From Smallanthus sonchifolius (lineage: Eukaryota > Streptophyta > Magnoliopsida > Asterales > Asteraceae): a stretch of 64,000 nucleotides of DNA. Under the pieces are notes generated by a model. It was given only the letters and a program-made list of their open reading frames with translations, was not told the DNA's origin and did not search any database. Positions 45,559-55,935 of the stretch are shown here, piece by piece (position 1 is the first letter of the stretch; each line of letters begins with the position of its first letter). Where the stretch lies: positions 32,083,001 to 32,147,000 of the forward strand of contig CM042035.1 of NCBI GenBank assembly GCA_023525975.1, written 5' to 3'. The position numbers were made by a program, and so were the translations under genes.

Positions 45559-47439
45559 GGCTCTTCCTCATCTGCTCAGGTTGAAATTCCTGTGGTTGCT
45601 AATGCTGAATCTGATATGGAGTCTTCCGGTTCTGGTGCAACAAGTGATACTGTTGAAGACAACTCCATTCCAATAGTAGATGTTGCACCACAATCACCTG
45701 CTGAAGATCCTATTAATGATATTGCCGATCCTCCTGCTGAAAATCTTACCAATTTGGAAGAAGTCGTGGAAGAAGATGAAATTCCTCAACTACGAATTCA
45801 CAAGATTCATCCCATCAATAACATCATTGGACCACTCAATATGGGTGTTAGTACCCGAAGTGCCTGTGAAGCATTTGAAAACAGCATGTTTTCTTGCTTC
45901 ATTTCTCAAGCTGAACCAAAGAACATCAAAGCAGCTCTACTAGAAAACAGCTGGGTGGAAGCAATGCAGGAAGAGCTACAGCAATTCTCAAAGCTGCATG
46001 TGTGGAATTTGGTAGATCTTCCCAAGAACAAAGTTCCAATCGGCACTCGTTGGGTTTTTCGCAACAAAAAGGATGAAGGCGGCACTGTGATTCGAAATAA
46101 AGCTCGTCTGGTGGTTCAAGGTTTCTATCAAGAAGAAGGGATTGACTATGAGGAAGTCTTTGCACCAGTGGCTCGCTTAGAAGCCATAAGAATGTTTCTT
46201 GCCTATGCAGCTTACATGGACTTCACCGTCCATCAAATGGATGTTAAAAACACATTTTTGTATGGCAAAGTTCAAGAGGAAGTATACGTCAAGCAGCCGC
46301 CAGGTTTCATTGATCCTAATTTTCCAGACCGTGTTTACAAGTTAGACAAAGCATTGTACGGTCTTCACCAAGCACCTCGTGCGTGGTATGAAACTTTATC
46401 AAAGCATCTGCTTGAGAATGGTTTCACACGAGGAGCAATTGACCAAACTTTGTTCAAATGGAAGGATGAAAAGGATACAATCATGGTGCAAATTTATGTG
46501 GATGATATTATTTTCGGTTCTACAAATCCCCTTCTCTGCAAAGAATTTGAGGAAGTGATGAGATCTAAGTTTGAAATGAGTTCCATGGGAGAAATGAAGT
46601 TCTTTTTGGGACTACAAGTTAATCAGTCTGAGTCAGGAATCCTTATCCATCAAGAAAAATACGTGAAAGAAATTTTGACCAAGTTCAAAATGGCTGATTC
46701 CCACCCTGTAAAAACTTCTGTGGAAGTTCATCATTGTTTGACTCCTGATGTGGATGGTGAAGACGTTGATCAGCATCTCTATCGCTCTATGATAGGCTCT
46801 CTCATGTATCTCACGACCAGCAGACCCGACATCATGTTTGCAGTGTGCTTGTGTGCACGTTTTCATGCTAATCCTAAACTCTCTCATTTATCTGCTGTCA
46901 AACGTATTTTAAGATATTTAAGGTATAAGCCAAAATTGGGTTTGTGGTATCCTAAAACTGACTTGTTTGATCTTGTGGCTTATTCAGATTCAGACTACGG
47001 GGGTTGCAACTTAGACCGAAAATCCACTTCTGGAGGTTGTCAATTCCTTGGCAACCGCCTTGTCTCATGGCAATGTAAGAAACAATCCACCATTTCCCAA
47101 TCCACCGTCGAAGCCGAATACATTGCCGCAGCCCTCTGTTGTTCCCAAGTCAGATGGATACACCATCAGATGCTTGACTATGGGATCACATTCCATGAGA
47201 CACCCATTCTGTGTGACAACACTGCTGTTCCCCATATCACCAAAAACCCCGTTCAGCATTCCAAAACAAAACACATTGAAATCAAACATCACTTTATCAG
47301 TGACTGTGTGGAAAAGAAGCATATTCAAATTGTTGAAGTCAAAACTAATAAACAAACCGCAGACATCTTCACAAAGGCTTTTGACTCTACCAGATTTGCC
47401 CAACTGGTGGAGATGCTTGGAATGATCAACTTTCAGTAA
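45559..47439 (+). pseudogene. Sirevirus C reverse transcriptase and RNase H
   Basis: Continues the integrase frame after one stop. RT shows WVFRNKKDEGG, KARLVVQGFYQEEGIDY, FAPVARLEAIR, MDVKNTFLYG and the catalytic QIYVDDIIFGST, then SMGEMKFFLGLQV. RNase H shows AYSDSDYGGC, DRKSTSGGC, VEAEYIAAA and KTKHIEIKHHFI. These match copia order and all key acidic residues are in place, with no internal stop over 615 codons. It converts element RNA to DNA. Only the upstream stop keeps it from being part of a polyprotein. Confidence 0.92.
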
Positions 47440-47530
47440 ATTGTGTGAATAGTATTTTTTTATTCTGTTTAAATTGTCTAAGAAAATTCCAAAAATATTT
47501 TATTTTTATGTACAGTTTCTACGCAAATCT

Positions 47531-47543
47531 TTTGGGGGAGAAA
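47531..47543 (+). other. Internal PPT-like tract after pol
   Basis: TTTGGGGGAGAAA, about 90 bases after the pol stop and 7 kb before the real PPT. It may be a second plus-strand priming site or a remnant of an ancestral 3' end. Confidence 0.5.
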
Positions 47544-47893
47544 TATAATATTGAAAAGAATTGCTGTGTATATAATCTTACAAGTTGCAGAAAAAATTGA
47601 ATCTGACCTTTGAGAAATGATAGTGTCTGATCTCATCTCTTGGACATGGAATAGACCAAAAGCGATGGTGTTTACTGAGGAATAGCTGGTAGGCCCGACA
47701 TATGGTTAAAACTTGTAAGTAGTGTGAAAACCTAATATATATATCATACTTGTGTGTTTGAACCCATTATTGAAACATCTAACCCATTTTTATATCTAAG
47801 AAAACCAATTCAATCAGATACAGGCTTACGTATTGGATTCCTATTCATACGCCAAGTGACCGTCAATATAACGATATTTACCACCGATGACCC

Positions 47894-48110
47894 CGTATGT
47901 TTTGCTTACGCAAAGATCTCGGGTGCTCATCCATTTCCCATCCACTTGGATGATTTGACCCCGTCTGTTTTGCTTACGCAAAGATCTCGGGTGTTCAACA
48001 TTTTTTCTATCCGCTTGGATAATTTTACGACTTCTTCTGTTTTGCTTACGCAAAGATCTAGAATGCTCGTACCTTTTTAATATCTACTTGGATATATTTT
48101 ATTTTAATCT
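47894..48110 (+). repeat. About 70-bp tandem repeat x3 between pol and ORF3
   Basis: Units start TGTTTTGCTTACGCAAAGATCT and include ATCCACTTGGAT. Both strings are partly palindromic (TTTGC/GCAAA and ATCCA/TGGAT). Confidence 0.8.
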
Positions 48111-48486
48111 TCTAAATCCACTTGGATATCTTATTTTATTTTGGTGGTACTTTGACATTACTAAGACGGTACCTTGGTTAATCAGAAAGAGATGATAGGA
48201 TGAAGATGGGTACTTCTTAAGGATTGATAGGTTTTCAAAATCATTTTATTTTAATATGTGGGGTACACCTTGTATATTGCTTAAATGGTACCTTCTAATC
48301 ACATGAAATCTTAGTACAAACAAATGTTCGGGTTTACTTTGCACAAATATCAGCTATCTTCAGGGACTCACAATAGTTAATTGCAAAAGGAAGTGTTTCA
48401 AGAGACTGACCAGATCTGATCTCATGTTGGATCTTTTTCAAGAAGATAAGTGTAAATATCTTGTGTATAATTTCATTTATTAAATA

Positions 48487-48680
48487 TTGAAACTAGTTGA
48501 ACATATCGAAACTAATTTGTGCATATCGAAACTACTTTGACTTATCGAAACTACTTTGTGCATATCGAAACTACTTTGATATATCGAAACTACTTTGTGC
48601 ATATCGAAACTACTTTGAACTATCGAAACTAGTTGTTCATATCGAAACTAGTTTGCCCTATCGAAACTAGTTGTTTCGAC
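48487..48680 (+). repeat. Tandem ATCGAAACT array, about 10 units of 20 bp
   Basis: Half sites ATCGAAACTACTTTG alternate with TGCAT, ACTT or ATAT spacers. The last unit is a full palindrome (ATCGAAAC...GTTTCGA at about 48659-48679). Confidence 0.9.
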
Positions 48681-49179
48681 AGGGGCATTTTTGTCTTTTG
48701 TCTTACGAAAATTAAAAAGCCTTCATAATCAATCCCTCCCTTCATACTGATTTTCACTCATCTTTTTCAAACCCTCTTGGCCTTCTTCTTCATTCGCAAA
48801 ATCTCTCAAACCATCGGTCTGAGTTGCAAGATATCAGCATTAATCACCTGATTTACCCTGTTGTCACCATCGTCTCCATCATCAGGTAACGTCTCATTAC
48901 TTCATTTTGGATGATTTTTGCAAATCGGCAGACCTAGGTTTTCAAAGTTTAAAATTTGTTCGACTAAATCTTCATAATAACAGTCGGTTTTGTGCTTATC
49001 CGTGTTTGCATAAATCTCTATCATCTTTGAACTCACGATTAATGTGTATTCTTGCAGATAACAGTCTCACAATCGGTAAGATGAAGTTCCGTCACTTACA
49101 GGCCACTCTAAACCCTTCATTAAATTTTTTATATTAGTCTGAGTATAATGAATCAGAGGGGTTTGGGTTTCAAACCAAG

Positions 49180-49440
49180 TAGTTTCGATAAAGGGGTTCA
49201 ACACTTTCAAAAATTTCTCAAAAGGTTTTCAATCGAAACTACTAGTTTCGACACACAAACTTGCCCTAGTATCTCTGATCGAAACTAGATAGTTTCGATA
49301 GTGTTGATTTAAAATTTTTCTAAGTGTTGATCAAAGCTTATAGCCTCTATCGAAACTACTTGTTTCGATAAAGCTGTTTGTTAAATTAACCAAGTTCATC
49401 TCAAATCGAAACTAGTTGTTTCGACAGTTAGGACTTCAAA
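49180..49440 (+). repeat. Palindrome cluster upstream of ORF3
   Basis: Four paired sites: about 49232-49251 (ATCGAAACTA, CTAGTTTCGA), 49279-49300, 49347-49370 and 49404-49423. Together with 48487-48680 they precede ORF3 as the LTR palindromes precede gag. Confidence 0.85.
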
Positions 49441-49526
49441 ATTTTTCTAAGTGTTGATATACCTTGTTTCGATTAAGTATATTCAGAAACTTTACTTATT
49501 GTGCAAAACTGATGAATTTTACAGGT

Positions 49527-51466
49527 ATGGATCTCTTATTCATAAAAAGACACAATGTCTGTGCATTCCTTAATGCCAATGATCCAAAAGCTGCAGAGTT
49601 CACTCGTGTCTTAAACTTCCTGGCAAACTCCAACATCAGCTTTGCCATCAGCAACAACCTGCCGTTGTTTGAGACATCTATAAGAGAATTTTGGGAAACT
49701 ACAGAGATCATCACAGTTGAAAATGTGGAGCACATCAGAGCAACTGTGCTTGGCCAAGAAGTCTTAATTTCTGAAGCTACAGTTAGAGAGGTGATGCAGT
49801 TTAATGACAATCCAGATGCACCCATTGAATTTCCAATCTTCTATGTTAAAGAATGCTTCAGAAGATTGAGTCATCCAGATGAATTCAAAAGTGGTCAGAT
49901 AATCAAGAACTCCTTACCAAGCCACTGGAGATACATAGTGCACGTGTTTATTCACTGCCTATCAATCAGAAAAGGAGGTTTTGATTCAGCAAACAACACT
50001 CTGGGCTCAGCAATTTTGGGGTTAGTAAAGGGAAGAGATTATAATTTTTCTGGCTTCATCTTCAGACAGTTAAAGGACAACCTGACAGGAGCCGTGAAAG
50101 AGAAATTTCTGGCATATCCAAGATTCCTACAGATTATCATCAATCATCTTCATCCTGAGCTTCAACAAGGTGGGAACACCTTTGTGTTCGACCATATGAT
50201 TGCCAAGACTCTCAGCTATATGAGGAGTACCAATAAGAGAACCAACAAAGCTATAGCTGATGTTCCCCTGTTTGGTCATATTATTGGTGAAGAAGAAGAA
50301 TTCATTCCTGATATTGACCCTGATCTAGAAGAAGAGATCTTATCATCTGATGAAGAAGAGATGGAAGTTGAACAAAATCAAGGTAATCAACCTATTGATG
50401 AAGCTGAGATTGAGATAAACGTCCCTAATGTTCAAGAACAAGAACAACCCATCATTGAGCCTGTGATAGAGGCTCCTTTTGTTGAACAAATACAGATAAT
50501 TCAAGAGCCAGCAGTTAATGTTGAAGCTGGTATGCATGAAGCTGAGGAGGAAGTTGCAGAATCAAGTGGAACTCTGGATGTAGGAATTTATGGATCTGAC
50601 TACTACAAGTCTGATTCAGATGATAGAACAAAGCATCTTGCATCGTCCTCCAAACGGCAAGTTGAGTCAGGTTCTGATTTTGAGGATGAAGAGCCTAAGG
50701 CAAAGAAAATCAAGACTGGATTAGAAGACTTGTCATCCTCGTCAGATTCTCTATTAGCTACTCCACAACCATATCCACTACCATCTCCACAACCATCTCC
50801 ACAACCTACTCCACAACCCACTCCACTACCATCTCCACAACAATCACCCATCCATACTACTCCCATATCACCAACTCATGATTCAACCTCTCCTGTACCA
50901 AGAGTTAAAACTTTAAGCCTTGAACTGAAGAAAATGCAGGATAAGATTCAAGAGAAAGATGAAGAAATTGAAGGCTTAAAAACTAATTTTCATGATGTCC
51001 AGGAAGAGGTTAAAGACCTGAAGCTGGAAGTTGGGGGTTTACATACCCAGATTGAGATTCAACAAACTCAACTTGAAACACAACAGAGACTAATCTCACA
51101 GCAAAAAGAAGAATTCAAGGCTTTAGCTGAAGCGGTGGAGCAGCTCAAAGCCTCAATGATAAAACATGTGCAACAACAACCAACCACTTCAACAGCTCAG
51201 GGGGAGACCACATCTGTAGTTGAACCCTCATCTCCTGACCTTGTGACTAATCCATAATCTGCACTAACTATCTTTGCTGGCCATGCTGAGAAGACAAAAG
51301 AGGCAGTTGAAGTCAAAGTTGAAGAAACAGAACTAAACCTTCCCTCAGCAAGTGAGAGAAGAGATGCAAGGAAGAGAGGGAAAGGGACTTCCACTGAAAT
51401 AGAGACCGTGATTCTTGATAAAGAAGACATCCCATCTGATGACGAGTTGAATGCCCTTTTAGATGA
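49527..51466 (+). pseudogene. Sirevirus C ORF3, N-terminal part (interrupted by N)
   Basis: Start taken at ATG 49527 (MDLLFIKRH), preceded by TTTTACAG, a possible 3' splice site for a subgenomic mRNA. Residues 1-250 form a globular domain (FLNANDPKAAEF, FWETTEIITVENVEHIRATV, HWRYIVHVFIHCLSIRK, KFLAYPRFLQIIINHL). An acidic stretch, a Ser/Pro/Gln-rich linker (PSPQPTPQP) and a coiled coil (LELKKMQDKIQEKDEEIEG) follow. A TAA at 51255-51257 is the only stop before N interrupts at 51466. Similar ORFs sit in Asteraceae Sireviruses and are sometimes mislabelled synaptobrevin/longin. I see no signal peptide or membrane segment, so it is not a typical envelope protein. Function unknown. Confidence 0.8.
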
Positions 51467-51987
51467 TGTAGGTCCTGAGCAGACCTGAAAGAACAGATCT
51501 GCAGAGAAATTCTTTAAACAGTCCGGATCGAGAGGCGGAATCTCTGGATCCGGTATCACTCTCGAATCATAAATGGTAGAGACGGGTGCGGGAATCACAT
51601 ACACGAACAAACATATATGAAAGGAAAAAGAACAAATAATTGAAAGCATAAAATGTATGATTCTTTGATTGAAATGAAAATAAACGCTCGATCATACACT
51701 AACAATTAGTCTCACCCAGGGTGAGCTCCCCCTGGGGTGGTGATTCCCTCTACAGACACACTCACTCCTAATGGGTATTCTACTATATATAGGAGGCCTC
51801 ATGTGCCTTGTTTTCCAAGCCACCTGCCAAATAGGCCTGAAAAACAGGCATCGAAACTAGGTAGTTTCGATTGAACAAATGTTCAACCGAAACTACTAGT
51901 TTCGATTGAACAAAAGTTCAACCAAAACTACTAGTTTCGATACTGTAGTTTCTATTGACAGCATCAGTCTCATTTCTATACCCAACA
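51467..51987 (-). repeat. N 3' LTR
   Basis: 521 bp. On the minus strand, palindromes at 51965-51850 precede the TATA box CTATATATAG at 51792-51783. This is the same order as in the C LTR. Confidence 0.9.
51783..51792 (-). promoter_or_regulatory. TATA box of N LTR
   Basis: CTATATATAG, self-complementary, about 60 bases downstream (minus strand) of the last palindrome. The copy in the 5' LTR is at about 53447-53456. Confidence 0.6.
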
Positions 51988-51999
51988 ATCTCCCCCTAG
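51988..51999 (-). other. N polypurine tract
   Basis: Minus-strand TAGGGGGAGAT immediately before the LTR, the same as in C at 54635-54646. Confidence 0.88.
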
Positions 52000-53116
52000 A
52001 CTGATGCTATCAAATCTTGTCCGACTCTGTCTTTCATCTTCATAGATTGACTGATGATCCAATGCCTTTCGTTGTGATTCTCTCCCTCAAGTGTAGACCC
52101 TCCTATCTTGTAGGCAAATGATAAAGGTTTGAATCCCAAGTATTTAGTAGTAAATAACCATTTTTCTACAAGGATTCTTGACATTCTCGAACACATGATC
52201 AACTTTTGCCTTCTCTCCCCCTAAAAAAAGGTCAATTTCAAGCAAAGGCTCACTTTGTCTTGCATCTTCATAACTCTGCTGATAATTTGAAGTCTTTCGT
52301 GGTAATTCTCCCGCTGAAGTGTAGACCCTCCTATTTCTAGGCAAAAGATAAGGGATCGAATCACCATGTAATCAACAACTAATGATCCGGTTTGTCACAA
52401 GTATGCTTGACTTTGTTACCCGCTGCCCAAACTTGAACTTTGATCAAAGGAATTACGGCTGAATCAAGCAGAACATCGTGTATATTGCCGAAGAAACGAA
52501 ATTTTCGAAAACCCGAAAAAGGCTGTCTCCAAGTTTTCTTCCAAAACTCCCCTCCTTCTATGCAATATCCTGTTAAAAAATTTATCCAAGAAAATTTCCA
52601 AAAATTTTTTTTTTTTTTTTTTTTGGAAAGTACTTGGACAGTTCTGCCTGTAGTTTCGATAGGCTCTACTTTAGTCGAAACAAGGCTAGTTTCGATAGAG
52701 GCAGTATCGAAACAAGAAGTTTCGATAGAGAGATTCTTCAATCGAAACTAGTACTTTCGATAGGAGATTCTTCAATCGAAATTAGTAGTTTCGATACCCT
52801 CTAGTTTAGATAGCCTAGTTTCGACAGCCTAGTTTCGATGTCTTCTACTTCTGATTTAGGGCAACACCAGTAGTTTCGATAGAAAATGTTCAGCCGCCAC
52901 ATAGTTTTGATTGACCATCTTCAACCTTCAGCTACTTCGATACCCCCAATCCAGGTCTGAAAAATGCTTCAAAAGCCTTACATCTTCAGATTTTGAAAGT
53001 GGAAATGTAGAACAACAGTCACGAACCTGCTACACATCGATTTCTTCAAGTTTAACGTCTCAATGGCGGGTTTTTCTTGATTTTGAGCAGATTCGAGAGC
53101 AATAAGAGCCACCATG
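52000..53116 (-). other. N interior: duplication, poly-T and palindromes
   Basis: 52000-52200 and 52210-52440 are diverged copies of one segment (shared GTGTAGACCCTCCTAT, AGGCAAA-GATAA and TCTCCCCCTA). A T20-type run lies at 52605-52624. At 52655-52880 are about ten ATCGAAAC half sites, some paired. ORFs here are short and made of repeats. No protein domain is seen. Confidence 0.65.
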
Positions 53117-53128
53117 GCTCTGATACCA
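53117..53128 (-). other. N primer binding site
   Basis: GCTCTGATACCA on the plus strand is the exact complement of TGGTATCAGAGC, two bases from the LTR. Confidence 0.92.
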
Positions 53129-53130
53129 CT

Positions 53131-53651
53131 TGTAGGTCCTGAGCAGACCTGAAAGAACATATCTGCGGAGAAATTCTTTAAACAGTCCGGATCGAGAGGC
53201 GGAATCTCTGGATCCGGTATCACTCTCGAATCATAAATGGTAGAGACGGGTGCGGGAATCACATACACGAACAAACATATATGAAAGTGTGAAGAACAAA
53301 TAATTGAAAGCATAAAACGTATGATTCTTTGATTGAAATGAAAATAAACGCTCGATCATACACTAACAATTAGTCTCACCCAGGGTGAGCTCCCCTTGGG
53401 GTGGTGATTCCCTCTACAGACACACTCACTCCTAATGGGTATTCTACTATATATAGGAGGCCTCATGTGCCTTGTTTTCCAAGCCACCTGCCAAACAGGC
53501 CTGAAAAACAGGCATCGAAACTAGGTAGTTTCGATTGAACAAATGTTCAACCGAAACTACTAGTTTCGATTGAACAAAAGTTCAACCGAAACTACTAGTT
53601 TCGATACTGTAGTTTCTATTGACAGCATCAGTCTCATTTCTATACCCAACA
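53131..53651 (-). repeat. N 5' LTR
   Basis: 521 bp, with about ten differences from the other LTR, four of them clustered (GGAAAA versus GTGTGA). Confidence 0.92.
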
Positions 53652-53656
53652 GATGA

Positions 53657-54605
53657 AATTTAAAACTATGGGTATAATGATCTTTATCTAGAAATTTTGA
53701 CCACCGAGGAAAAGGAGACTGAGAGAACCAGATACTTCACAGAAGAAGGAGAGGAAATTCAAACCCTATCTGATGAAGAAAAAGGCGAAGAAGATGTGCA
53801 GGTTAATCTTATCAAGACAGTCACTCCTGAACCAACCACTACAGTCTCTGATTCAAGTCCAGCACAAGATCCACCTTCTGTTGCACCTGAACCTCCATGT
53901 TCAAGAAAATCTTGGTTTAAGAAAATCATTCAGGAAGAAACTCCTAAAACATATGAATGGATAGCTGAGCATCAAGAACTAAAGAGGCCTCCAATTGGCT
54001 GGAAATATGATGCAGAAAGGAAGCTCTTTATTATAAGAAGATATAGAGGGGGAGTTCAGCACTTTAAAAATATGACAGACTTCCAGACCCTTCCTTTTTA
54101 TTACCTCAGGGATCTAGCCAAACTTCCCCTTCAAAACCATGGGAAGGTCATGATGGCTTATGACTTTGAGAAATTTCTGCATTCTCAAGTCAATAATGAT
54201 TTCAAGGGAATGAAGCCTAGGAAAACTAAAAAGAAAATCTCAAAGACAAGGTTTCATCCTAAGACTAACAAGCCATATATGTTCTTGAGGTACAAGCCTG
54301 CCCAAACTCACAAGACCATCACCATTCCAAAATCTGTACCTGTCCAGCTGCAAACTTTCAAAAAATGATACTATGACCCAATCATTGGCAGTGCAGTAAT
54401 AGAGTGTGAGGGCAAGGAAGACATCACTATCTTTGAGCCTATGGAGTTGTTGAAATTTCAGCCTGAAGATCTGGAAATACTATTCCAGAATCACATTCAG
54501 GCATACAGTGATGAAGATGAAGCTGATGCCAAGGCCTACCAAAGAGTTGTATCTCTCCATGTTAAACCATTCATCCCGAGGACAACTGAAGGACCAGCTG
54601 CTTGA
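53657..54605 (+). pseudogene. Sirevirus C ORF3, C-terminal part
   Basis: Resumes ORF3 after N. If N and one copy of GATGA are removed, both sides are in the same frame (963 codons in total), with TAA at 53661-53663 and TGA at 54366-54368 as extra stops. Visible text: an acidic Glu/Asp stretch, then TYEWIAEHQELKRPPIGWKY, RKLFIIRRYRGGVQHFKNM, a lysine-rich run (KPRKTKKKISKTRF) and a final segment ending GPAA before TGA. The basic run could bind nucleic acid or direct nuclear import. It ends about 30 bases before the PPT. No known family is recognised. Confidence 0.75.
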
Positions 54606-54634
54606 TGAAGAGCTGAAGACAGTAATGTAACAGC

Positions 54635-54646
54635 TTAGGGGGAGAT
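54635..54646 (+). other. Sirevirus C polypurine tract
   Basis: TTAGGGGGAGAT directly before the 3' LTR. Confidence 0.92.
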
Positions 54647-55070
54647 TGTAGAGTCATATCTTTTGTATAACTGTTGTCATTTATTGTACATTTAAACAAT
54701 TTTAGACTAGTTTACTTTCTGTCATTTCATTAAATGTAATTTCAGTTTTCTGTAATTTACTGCTTTATTAGCTAAGTCTGGGCCATCGAAACTACTTAGT
54801 TTCGATTGAGTTTGTTCAATCGAAACTAGTAGTTTCGATAGATGGTAGTTTCAACAGTTCTGAGTATCACTTGTAAGTGGTCAATCGAAACTAGTAGTTT
54901 CGATTGAACATAGTTTCGATACCTGTCACTACTATAAATAGCCTAGTTTGATAATGTTTAGGGTGTGAGTAGCGGCTGTAACCCTGAACCTTCTCTTTCA
55001 TATTGTTCTTGAATCAATACAATTTGCAGTTGTTTATGCACTGTGTTCTTACATTTTCATTCCATTTGCG
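54647..55070 (+). repeat. Sirevirus C 3' LTR, left part
   Basis: Near-identical to 40289-40715. It carries the palindromes (54785-54920) and TATA box (54933-54940). It is cut by S after TTGCG. Confidence 0.92.
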
Positions 55071-55394
55071 TGTCACAACCCCAAATTTATTTACTTAATA
55101 AATAAATACAGGTTACAACGATTGGTTCATTACACGATAGCGGAAGCGGTAATTGTGATTTCTAAGACTTGATTACATATACAATTACTAATCTAAGTAA
55201 TACTATGATCTAAGTTCTTCTAGATCAACGATAGACTTGAGACTTGATATTCTACGTCCTTCTAGCTACTAGGAAATTGATCCAACATAGCTAGCATATT
55301 CCAACCGCGCCATAGCTAAAGGTTACCTGAGAAACATACTTGAAAGTGTCAACAAAAAGGTTGGTGAGTTCACAGAGTTAGTTATATCAGTGCT

Positions 55395-55590
55395 TATAGT
55401 TCTTCCCGAAAACATGTACATGACTTTACCGTCATAAAACTAAGTAGTTTTCCCCAAAAAACTATACATGACTTAACCGTCATAATAATGAGTAGTTTTC
55501 ATTTGAAAACGTGTCCATGACTTTACCGTCATAAAATATGTAGTTTTTCCTTTGAAAACATTACCATGACTTAACCGTCATGAATCCAAT
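55395..55590. repeat. About 55-bp tandem repeat x4 in S
   Basis: Units contain CATGACTTTACCGTCATAA then GTAGTTTTCC-TTGAAAAC. The part CATGAC...GTCATAA is a partial inverted repeat. It is related to the 30-bp arrays in the G1 LTRs. Confidence 0.7.
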
Positions 55591-55597
55591 GTTTAAA

Positions 55598-55935
55598 CAT
55601 GATCATTTTCTGATCAAAAACTCTTTTGTTTAAAACCTGATCATTTTAACCTGATCAGAACTCTTTTGTTTAAAACCTGATCACTTTAATCTGATCAGAA
55701 CTCTTTTGTTTAAAACATGATCACTTTAACATGATCAGAACTCTTTTGTTTAAAACCTGATCAGAACTCTTTTTCTTAAAACCTGATCACTTTAACCTGA
55801 TCAGAACTCTTTTGCTTAAAACCTGATCACTTTAACCTGATCAGAACTCTTTTGTTTAAAACCTGATCACTTTAACCTGATCAGAACTCTTTTGCTTAAA
55901 ACCTGATCACTTTAACCTGATCAGAACCCTTTTGC
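55598..55935. repeat. 40-bp minisatellite in S (about 9 units)
   Basis: Unit: CTGATCACTTTAACCTGATCA followed by GAACTCTTTTGTTTAAAAC. It includes CTGATCA/TGATCAG, a 7-bp stem with an 8-base loop. One unit (near 55757) is shortened. It is absent from the G1 copies at this place. Confidence 0.85.

Larger units (their letters stand above)
51467..53651 (-). mobile_element. N: young non-autonomous LTR element in Sirevirus ORF3 (2185 bp)
   Basis: Two 521-bp LTRs in direct orientation, about 98% identical (around ten differences), flanked by GATGA. A PPT complement next to the left LTR and a primer-site complement next to the right LTR show that it reads on the minus strand. The 1.14-kb interior has no gag or pol. 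On its own strand the LTR runs TGTTGGGTAT...GGACCTACA; C ends with the same GGACCTACA, and the PPT (TAGGGGGAGATTG) is also the same. It carries the ATCGAAACTA palindromes of C. It is probably mobilised by Sirevirus enzymes. Confidence 0.9.
51462..53656. repeat. Target-site duplication of N (GATGA)
   Basis: GATGA at 51462-51466 and 53652-53656. Confidence 0.88.

Noticed and set aside
49527..51257. Synaptobrevin/longin-type or envelope protein label for ORF3
   Set aside because: No SNARE or longin pattern and no membrane segment are visible. The label appears to have spread among retrotransposon ORFs in databases.
55598..55935. CRISPR-like regular repeats
   Set aside because: The units are directly tandem without unique spacers, and the DNA is plant nuclear. 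It is a minisatellite in an LTR.
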